Assembly (NCBI GenBank): GCA_032871835.1
Contig: CM065295.1
Span: forward strand, 63,795,687-63,859,686
Source of the DNA: Dipteronia dyeriana
Taxonomy: Eukaryota > Streptophyta > Magnoliopsida > Sapindales > Sapindaceae
Direction: 5' to 3'
DNA: 64,000 bases
Below, one piece after another: positions 55,659 through 64,000 of this stretch; position 1 is the stretch's first letter; every line of letters starts with the position of its first letter. Under the pieces are notes generated by a model, which was not told the DNA's origin, did not search any database, and saw nothing but the letters and a program-made list of their open reading frames with translations. The translations under genes were made by a program, and so were the position numbers.

Positions 55659-58600
55659 TTTTTTTTATGTTAGTCTTGTCTTGGCACGTTAGAGGCTTGG
55701 GAAAGGAGGAGAAGCGAAGAAAGGTGAGAAAGCTGGTGTTGAGGCTCAAGCCAACTGTTTTCTTCATCCAAGAATCCAAGAATCCAAGAATCCAAGATCG
55801 ATGTTTTTGGCAGTCGTATTATTAGGGGCTTGTAGGTGTTCTTCTTAACAGAGGTATGAGTGTCGACGCAATGGGTTCAGCTGGTTGTTTGATAACGTTG
55901 TGGAACAAAGAATTAGTTAGTATCAAAGATTGTATTTCCAACAAGTGGTGCTTAATACTGGTGGGGACTTTGATCAAGATCGATAAAGATGTGGCCTTTT
56001 GCAACATTTATGCTTCTAATTCGAAGTCTGAAAGGAGAGATCTTGAGGGGTTTATTCTCAACATTCAACAATCGTTTAAATTGTAGTGGTGCATCGGAGG
56101 GGAATTTAACACCAAAAGTAACGAGATGAAAGATTTGGTGGTGTTTTCAACAAATGGTATGCGAGAGCTTTTAATAGCTTCATTCTTCAAGCTAAAGTAG
56201 TGGATATTCCGCTCCACGGGTTAGATTATATGTGGTCTAATAATAGGGAAGGAGGTGTTTGGGCAAGGTTAGACAGGTTTTTGGTGTCTCACATCTTGCT
56301 GTCTTGGTTTCCTGATTTGGTGCAGAAGGGGTTACAAAGAACTGTGTCGGACCATTGTGCTATCTTGTTGGGGGAGTCTAAGGTTTCGTTGGTGGTGAGG
56401 CCTTTTAGGTTTAATAATTTCTGTTTGGAAGATAAACAATTGATGACTGTTGTTAAAAAGGACTGGACGAGATGGATGGTTTCCGAGTCCAATAGTTTTA
56501 TTTTGCAGGTTAAGCTTAGAAGGTCTAAGTTTTCTATCAAGAGGTGGGCTTTATCCAATGTAAGAGATTCAATTTCTACTGCTAGTAGTGGGTGGACAGC
56601 TGCTTTGAGTCATTAAAGAATGAAGACCATTTCAGATCTATGAAGAGCAATTCGGCGTCAGGAACAAGAATGTAGACAAAAATCGAGAATGAAGTGGTTG
56701 TTAGAGGGCGATAGGAACACTAGATTTTTTCATGTGGTCGTGAGTGGTAGAAGAGGGTCGAAATTCATAGAAAACATTATTATCAATGGTGTGCTCTTGT
56801 CTACGCTGGAAGACATCAAGGTAGAGGTGGCTAACTTTTTTAAAAATCATTACAATAACGTGTCTTGGTGTCAGCCCAGAATCAATGGTCTTGAGTTGAA
56901 AAACTGTCTTATCTAGAAAGGGATTCTCTAGAGGCAGAGTTTGGTTTAGATGAAGTTTGGGAAGCCTTATCTAGTTACGAAGGAAATAAAGCAATCGACT
57001 CGGAAGGTTTCAATCTTAACTTCATCAAAGAGAATTGGGAGGTTATCAAAACTGGTTTTATGAAATTTATGAAAGATTTTTACCAGGATGGGACCATCGT
57101 CAAGGAGTTGAATCGGAACTTTATTGTTCTCATCCCTAAGTGCATCAATCCAAAGTCTATGAAAGATTTCAGGGCAATAAGCCTTGTTGGTTCCTTGTAG
57201 AAGGTCCTTGCCAAGGTTTTGGCAATTCGTATGCGGAAGGTTATGAAGTCAGTGATAGGAGAGTACCAAATGACTTTTCCAGAGAACCGACAAATTCTCG
57301 ATAGTTTCGTTATAGCCGATGAAATCATCCATCATTGGAAAAATAATAGACTGGGGGAGGGGGTTTGATGCTTAAGCTGGACTTCAAAAGAGTATATGAT
57401 AGCCTAGATCATACTTTCTTGGACAACATTTTGGAAGACTTGGGGTTCGGACCGAAATGGAGGCACTTGGTTGGATGCTGCATCTCTACTCCGATTATCT
57501 CTGTTCTAGTTAACTGTAACCCTTCGAGGTATTTTGGTATAGAAAGGGGTTTTCGTCATAGGGATCCTTTATCTCCCTTCTTTTTTAATGTTGTTGTGGA
57601 AGGTTCGAGTGCGCTTTTTAAAAAGGCGGAGACTTTGGATCTGCTAAAGGGTGTTGTTTTTGATGAAGAGGTTGTCCATGTGTCGCATTTGCAATTCGCA
57701 GATAACACCATTTCATTTCTTCAGCCAAGAGTGGAGTATCTCTTGAATGCTAAGAGAATTTTGAGATGTTTTGAGATTGTAGGGCTGCTCTTGAACTCCA
57801 ACAAAACCTGTGTGGTAAGGGTCGGTAAAGGGAGGGATAGGGAGGAGGATTGGGTGGAGATGTTTAGGTACGGGAAAGCCACATTTCCGATCATGTATCT
57901 GGGTCTTCCGCTCGGTGGCCGCCAATGCTCAAAGTTGTTTTGGTCTATCTTAGTTCGAAGGATAGAGAATCGTCTAGCTCTTTGGAAAAAGATGTCTCTT
58001 AATACGGAGGGTAGACTTGTTCTTATCAAGGCCGTGATGTCTAGTATCCTAAATTACTATATGTCGGTGTTCACGATCCCGCTTGTATGGCTAAGAGGAT
58101 TGAAGGTCTTCAGATGAGTTTTTTTTTTGGGATGGTAGTGAAAAAAAGAAGCTCCACTCAATCAATTGGGCGACTTTATATAGAAGCAGAATTAACAGTG
58201 GCCTTAGTATTGGTTCGATTATTGACAAAAACAAAGGGCTTTTAGCGAAGTGGGTTTAGAGATTTGGGAGAGAAGACATGCCGTTGTGGAAAAGGGTGGT
58301 TTGCGAAAAGTATGGTGTTTCTTCGAACAATCTGAAATGGAACTAGAAGTGTGGTTCAACCAGCTCTTTCTTTATAAAGATGGTTCGGAGTCTTTTTGAG
58401 CACGATGCTCATTCAGCTAAGATTTTGGAAGACGGTCTCAGGGTTGTTGTGGGTAGGGGTACTTGAGCCAACTTCTGGTCTGATATCTTAGTGGAGGGTA
58501 GGTCTTTGAAGGAGTACTTTTCCTAGAATGTTTTCCTTTGTTGCTAATAAAATGGGTTGTGTTAGAGATTTCGGTAATAGGGTGGGGAATGAGTGGGTTT

Positions 58601-59830
58601 GGGACATTTCGACTAGAAGACCTTGTTTCGATTGGGAAATTGATCAATAGGCCAGTTTTACAGGTTGTCTACAGAATATTAATATTTTTGATACCGTTTC
58701 GGATATTATTGGTTGGTTATTTTGCTTGGGTGGCCTGTTTTCAGTTAAGTCTTTTTGGAAAAGACTCGAATCTGAGTCATACGATTTTCAAAGGTATTTG
58801 GCAAGGTGTTTGTCCCCCTAAAGTCAAAATTTTTGCTTGGCATCTTATGCATGGCAGAGTGTTGGTGAAAGATGTTTTGTTCAAATTTGGGCTGCTTCAT
58901 GGGGTGAGTCTGTTGTGTCATTTGTGCAATCAGTGTGAGGAGTCAATGGACCATATGTTTCTCCATTGCAGTTGGACAGGTTAGGTATGGCGGAACAACT
59001 TTAGGTGGTGGGGTGTTAGCTATTTCTTCCCGTCGTCCCTATTAGAATATTGGTACGGCTGGGCTGGTCTATGCCCCAGAAAAGAGTTGAAGATGGTGTG
59101 GATATCGCTGTTTTTTGTTGTCGTCTGATCTATTTGAGAAGTGCGGAACACTAAGGTCTTTAGGAATTTTGTAGCTTCCCATGTTCAAGCTTTAGACATG
59201 GTAAAGCTGAAAGCGTTTGGTGGTTCAAGAACTTGGGGAAGGGATCGTCAGACCCGATTACCATTTAAATCTTGGATATTGCTGAGTACTGTACGGATTC
59301 TTACAATCGTAAGCTTTCGAGTTTAGGGGAGTGGATCCCTCCGCCTTTAGATGTGCTGATGTTCAATGTGGACGGCTCTACAAAGGGGTCCACGGGTTTA
59401 GCTGGCATCAGGGATATTCTTCGCGATCATTGTTGTCATGTGTTGTGTTCTTTTTTCGGACCATATTGGTGTTCACGATGCGATCTTCATGGAAGTTGCT
59501 GCTATTGATAAAGCTTATGAGCTCCTTGCTTCAAATTTTTAGCTGAAGGGTAAATAGTTCGTTATTTCCAACGACTCTATAGTTGTTGTGTCCATGATTA
59601 ATGGCAGTGGGATGGGAATCTTTAAGCTCTATCAAAAGATTTACGAAATTCACAGTCACCTGTGCTTTTTAGGTCAGGTTACTATGGAGTACTGGTCTCG
59701 TTCTTCTAATTCGGGCGCTGATGTTTTGGCTAAAAAAGTTGTTGCTGGATATGTAGAAGCTGTTTGCTGGTGCTTGGTGTTTCTTTTTGTTTTCGTCTTT
59801 GTTGGTTGTCTTTTGTTTGCCTTTGGTTAG
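55659..59830 (+). pseudogene. LINE 2 ORF2: endonuclease, reverse transcriptase, RNase H
   Basis: Endonuclease motifs: LVLSWHVRGLGKEEKRR, FFIQES (Glu), FCNIYASN, VSDHCAIL (56346-56369). RT: FFHVVVSGRRG, NFIVLIPK, DFRAISLVGS, LDFKRVYDSLDH, GFRHRDPLSPFFF, then LQFADNTISF, where the active-site FADD has become FADN. Thumb GLPLGGRQC; zinc-binding linker (58800-58980; WQGVCPPKVKIFAWHL, CHLCNQCEESMDHMFLHC); RNase H (59331-59760; FNVDGST, SNSGADVLAKK). An 8-bp repeat GAATCCAA (55767-55796) shifts the frame in the endonuclease, and several stops follow. Confidence 0.87.
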
Positions 59831-60035
59831 GCATTCTATTTGATTTTTGTGTTTGCTGTTGTTTGTAGGCTGGGTTTGTGTTTTTGCTTGCTTTGGTTGT
59901 CTTTGGCTGTTGGTTTATGTTTGGTTGTCTTTGGTTGTCGATTCCTCTGTTTCTCTAGGGTGCTTCCTTCCCGGCTTTCCGGCAGACGAATATATCTTAC
60001 ACTTATTCTGTCAAAAAAAAAATACAGGGTTAAGG

Positions 60036-60121
60036 TAAATCAATTTAAATTTATAACTTAATTATTTTTTGACTTTAATATCTCAACAATTAATTTTAAT
60101 CCAATGGTTGAGATTTGAATG

Positions 60122-60162
<41 letters not shown>

Positions 60163-60424
60163 TTTTCTCCTCAGTGCGTTTTGATATAACTTACATTAGT
60201 GGGTTGCATGTGGACCACTGATTATGGAGAAGTTTTGACAAGTGCATACACTTTGAGTTAAAATATGTAAACCTAATGGTCCACTTCCAACACACTGATG
60301 AAATTATATCAGTTCGTACTGATTTGAAAATTTTTATATATATAATTATTTTCTCATTAGGACCGGATGAGAGAGTCATTGATTAAGTTTAACAAGACTT
60401 TGACTAAATTTCTTATATATATAT
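60036..60424. other. AT-rich spacer with (TA)n
   Basis: A (TA)n tract lies at 60127-60160. The phrase TCAGTTCGTACTGAT (60310-60324) recurs as TCAGTACGTACCGAT at 63227, on the other side of the long-TIR element, so that element may have split an older repeat. No gene. Confidence 0.45.
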
Positions 60425-61109
60425 AGGGCCGGATTCATGCCCCCAAATTTTGACACAATTTCTTACACAATTTATTGACTTTTAGATTGAGTTGGTTTGA
60501 ATTGTTGAGATTTATTCTTGAATACATTGAAAACTACACAATCTCATCCCATAATAGCTTTATCTCTACAATTTGGCTTTTTTTTGTATTAACTTTCACA
60601 ATCCTCACTCCTTTCTCTACCTTTCTCTTCGCCTTTTTTTTTCTCTCCCCACTTCTCTTTCATTGATCTCACTCATTCGTTCTCATCCAATACATTCAAC
60701 ATAACTGGATTTTTCTGATTATTCAAATACTAAAATTCGTCTACTCAAATGATGATGTAGAACAGGTAGCTAACTCCTACATGACTTTAAGGGACCATCC
60801 TAAATTCAAAGCCAAGTGACTTCAAGTGATGCGAATCGACGAGGTCTTTTCAAGTCACCGCCTTTGTGAGGAACATTGTTTTCGGTCAAATTCTATCGTT
60901 TAGGCCTTGAAATTGTAGTTCTTCCATTTTATGAAACTTTCCTTTTTAGTCATAAGTTGACTTTGACAGGTAAGAATCGTCTACCATCAATTCTGGTTTG
61001 TTTATGGTCGTTAGTATCTTTTATTTCCGTAACTTTCGTGATTTCGCTATTCTTGGCAGCTTTTTCTATTTTTGGTAAATTTTGCTTTGTAATCTCGTTT
61101 CTTGTTCAA

Positions 61110-61290
61110 ACAAGGATTCGAGTTAGGGTTTAATGTCTTTAAATAGTCTTGTAAGCCAAAAGACTCAGCAGCTTTTGATTCAATAAAATTTAAGAGTTTT
61201 CTCCTTTAATTCTGGTGGATTTCAGTTTTCATAGAATATAGACATCAGTCTATTTTCTTTTGCGTTTTCACTGCGTCAAATGACCACTAA
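61110..61290 (+). repeat. LTR-like remnant, similar to 8700-8890
   Basis: It shares with 8700-8890, in order, GTTAGGGTTT, a TTTAAA element, AATAAAATTT, TCTGRTGGATTYCAG and CTGCGTCAAA/CCGCGTCAAA. It may be the end of an LTR of an unrecognised retrotransposon, picked up inside the long-TIR element. Confidence 0.3.
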
Positions 61291-61643
61291 AATCAACTAA
61301 ATTAACCAAATAAGTCTAAATTGGTACCCTCCCTAACAATAACTTTCATTCCGTTGATAATGAAGAACCAGATAAAATATATGTTCTCAAGTAGCAGTCT
61401 TCTTAAAATAAACAAAACTAACTATAATCTTTCATTATATTATTGACTCATTTTAAAATTTTAATTGAAATGAGTATAAATTGCTTCTATAATATTATTG
61501 ACTAAATAATCTAAGAAGCATCACAATTAAATAAAAAGAATGAAAAGAAGGCTTGAATCTTCAATCTAATAGCATCATCAATTTGCATATGTAGATAGGC
61601 AATTTATAGCAATTTAGCCACAAAAAAGAAAACCATATGCTTA

Positions 61644-62702
61644 GGGCCCGTCCTGTAAGTGTTTTTCGATTACTATTTTTCGAAAATAAAAATGAAAATG
61701 AAAACAGTGTTTTTGGTTTCAGTGTCGAATTCTGAAAACACGTCTGGTAGCATATACTGAAAGTTGTATATTGACAATGAAAACGGAAAAAACACGACTG
61801 GTAGGTTAACCGAAATCTATCAAAAATTGAAATATCAATTTTGGTATTTTATTTAATATTATTACAACTATAAAAAAACTGATTAAATAATTAACCAATA
61901 TAACTTTTGTGTTATAATTTTTAAATTGAAAAAAAGTAACACATAAAAAATTAATTCAAAAAAACATATCAAAAAATGAATTAATCAAAACTAAACTCTT
62001 AAATTATAAATAAATAATTATAATATATATATATATTATTATATAATAAAATAATAAATAATATATTATTTTATATATTATATTATATTATATTATTTTT
62101 ATAAAATAATACATAATATATTACATTATATCCTATATAAATATATAATATTAGATATATTATATATATATATATATATTTATATTATTTCATATATAAT
62201 ATATTTATATAATAATATATAATATTTAGTAATATAATATATATATATATATATTATAATATATAAAAACTATATTATAATAATATATATATATATAAAA
62301 AAATTAATATATATATATATATATTATTGTATGAATGCTTTTAGTTCTAGTTGGAAATAAATTATTATGGAATATATATATAAGAGGGGCACTTTGATTA
62401 TTTGAAAATCTTGTCTTGTCTTGTTTTAACCATATCAAATGCATAACAGTACAATTAATAGTTTTTAAAAAAATATATATAAAAAAAAATTAAAATAAAA
62501 TGAAAAACAAAAACAAAAACAGAATTAAAAAACAAGTATTTTGTGTTTTTCAAATCTTTCACTTTTAATACTGATTTTGTTTTTCATATTATTTTTTTGT
62601 TTTCAGAAAATAAAATGAAAAACGATTAACTAACGCGTTTTCGAAATCGTTTTTGAAAAATAAACACGAAAACGGTCTGAAAAACAACCGCAAGACGGAG
62701 CC
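61644..62702. mobile_element. Tourist-like TIR element with TA-rich core
   Basis: The left end GGGCCCGTCCTGTAAGTG and the inverted right end GGCTCCGTCTTGCGGTTG are similar and both are followed by TTTTTC. TTA lies at both sides (61641-61643 and 62703-62705). The core (61990-62330) is almost pure A/T with several (TA)n runs. No coding frame. Confidence 0.62.
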
Positions 62703-63068
62703 TTATTTTTTATGAAACTAAAAATATATAAAATACGAATAATAAAACATGCTCCAAATTTCTGGTTTCTGGAGAAGTAAATAGAAAGTTATAAAAAAAA
62801 TAGAAAGAAAAAAAATATGAATGTTTTTTAATTAAAGTGAGGGATTATTGAGGCAACCGGAAAGAGAGAGGAGAGAGAGTATATCTAAAGAAGAGAAAGG
62901 AGCGATGAATTATTTTACTGTAAATGATGTATGAAAGTTATTGTATATAAAACAACAGCTTCATCTTAACCATTCAAACCGATTCAAGCTAACTATTGTG
63001 CAAGCTAAATATTGTGTAAGAAATTGTGTCAAAAATTGAGACAATGGATCCTGCGCCCCTCCCTCCCT

Positions 63069-63550
63069 ATATATATATAAAAAAATTCACATAAATACAT
63101 ATTAATAAAATTATATAAGGATATTAACGTGAATCACTCGTTTTACATACTTTGACTTTGTATGTATGTATTTGTCAATGTTTTTTTTATAAATGACTTA
63201 TATTCAATATTTTTATATAATTCCATCAGTACGTACCGATAAGAAAAGGATTATATATAACATTGTTTTTTCAATCTTGTGATTGATGTCTTGATGATTA
63301 AGAATGAATGAATATTCCAAAATCGGGACAATTGTTTCAATTAAAGGCCTTGATGTCGGATAAGAAATATGAAGTGCGGAACATTCATATCTTTTTATTC
63401 ATTAGCTACCACTATACATATAGAATGAAATTTGTGAAATATAGTATGATGTTTCATATTAGGTTGAATGAAAAAAATGAAAGATTAAATATATAATAAA
63501 ATTTAAAAAATAAAGAAATTCATTTTATCTCGTTAAATATCACGTACTAA
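63069..63550. other. AT-rich spacer
   Basis: No gene; one short frame without a domain. Confidence 0.45.
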
Positions 63551-64000
63551 GGCCACGTTTAGTATTACTTTTGAGAAGTTAAAATCTAATTATTTAATAA
63601 TGTTTACATAAAAATGATGTTTGGTAAAATTTTCAAAAGAAATTATTTGAGAGTCTAAGTTAATTTGGTAACAATTTTAAGAAGCAGGTGTGGGTTACTT
63701 TTATAAAGTGATTATGATAGAATCTATTGTTCGAATTAATGAATCTTTTTATGAACTAAATTATCTTTATTGATTTAACATAAATACAAATATATCTTAT
63801 GTTTAATTTCATATAATTTAATTTTATTTGTTCATCATTGATTAAATATAAGATTAATTAAAAGATTTTTAAAAACAATTTGTTCATCCTCTCAACTCAA
63901 TTCCGGAACAAACACCCAAACTTAGAACTTATAACAAAACCCTAAAACTCATCTTTTTTGTTATCTGCTTCTTCTTATCTACCATAATTCTTCTTTACCA
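63551..64000. mobile_element. Second copy of the 50713 MITE family (cut by window)
   Basis: It starts GGCCACGTTTAGTATTAC after TAA and follows 50713-51160 with clear similarity throughout (GAAGTTAAAATCTAATTATT, GTTACTTTTATAAAGTGATT, ACAAACACCCAAACTTAGAA). The right end is outside the window. Confidence 0.65.

Larger units (their letters stand above)
53178..60035 (+). mobile_element. LINE 2, related to LINE 1, opposite orientation
   Basis: Candidate diverged duplications are ATATAGGGTCAAGG (53178-53191) and ATACAGGGTTAAGG (60022-60035), 12 of 14 bases equal and both differences C/T. A poly(A) tract (60013-60022) sits just before the right one. The leader before the first ATG (53238) is about 46 bp, similar to LINE 1. 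ORF1 has the same GNLNPVV phrase as LINE 1. Many stops. Confidence 0.8.
60425..63068. mobile_element. Long-TIR Mutator-like non-autonomous element
   Basis: The left end AGGGCCGGATTCATG and the inverted right end AGGGAGGGAGGGGCGCAGG differ at the tip, but inside it 60449-60471 and 63011-63033 are a perfect 23-bp inverted match. Similarity continues (GTTGGTTTGAATTGTTGAG versus the inverted right copy) to pyrimidine-rich stretches around 60600 and 62900, giving inverted repeats of about 230 bp. Both outer flanks are TATATATA, so a 9-bp duplication cannot be told from microsatellite. No transposase frame. A second TIR element (61644-62702) is nested in it. Confidence 0.65.

Noticed and set aside
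59840..60061. Hydrophobic frames at the end of LINE 2
   Set aside because: They lie in the 3' untranslated T/G-rich region after RNase H, in two overlapping phases, with no domain.

Overview
This is a stretch of plant (angiosperm) nuclear DNA. It is AT-rich, has no operon-like layout, and consists almost wholly of transposable elements: plant-type LTR retrotransposons, LINEs whose ORF1 has an RRM and whose ORF2 ends in RNase H, MITE-like TIR elements, and TA-rich microsatellites. I recognise no intact host gene, tRNA or rRNA. Clade names rest on motif recognition by eye, not on a search.

Layout. (1) 1-6142, minus: a decayed Ty3/gypsy chromovirus (CRM-like pol) in tandem. One full unit (LTR 5492-6142, gag, protease, RT, RNase H, integrase) runs into a shared LTR (613-1155), followed by the gag start of a second unit leaving the left edge. 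It is nested in (2) a Ty1/copia element, of which the RT/RNase H end (6157-7434, plus) and 3' LTR remain. (3) 7.6-11.7 kb: AT-rich spacer with repeat scraps and one perfect hairpin. (4) 11695-24418: a Tat/Retand-type Ty3/gypsy element, gag-pol on minus, with LTRs of about 0.87 kb, an ATGAG target duplication, a 91-bp tandem array behind pol, and a spliced gene on the opposite strand (13707-16605). Its 3' end carries a second copy of the element's own flank (12573-13380). (5) 25032-26549: a solo LTR with TTAAG duplications and internal 44-bp repeats. (6) 26.5-31.9 kb: AT-rich spacer with a Tourist-like MITE. (7) 31908-43444: a second copy of the Tat/Retand family, same orientation, TSD GTAAT, with only about one unit of the 91-bp array. 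(8) 43666-50349: a full-length LINE on minus with a 14-bp target duplication. (9) 50713-51633: MITE, then an LTR-like remnant. (10) 53178-60035: a related LINE on plus, with a mutated RT active site. (11) 60425-63068: a long-TIR Mutator-like element with a second TIR element nested inside. (12) 63551 to the end: a second copy of the 50713 MITE family, cut by the window.

The two Tat/Retand copies inform each other. Both keep the antisense gene with two introns at the same places and a poly(A) signal. Introns read from the antisense strand are not removed from the genomic RNA, so they can survive retrotransposition. All coding regions are interrupted by stops or frameshifts, so nothing here looks autonomous today. 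The most unusual structures are the duplicated flank inside copy 1, the spliced antisense gene, and the tandem chromovirus with a deleted priming site.
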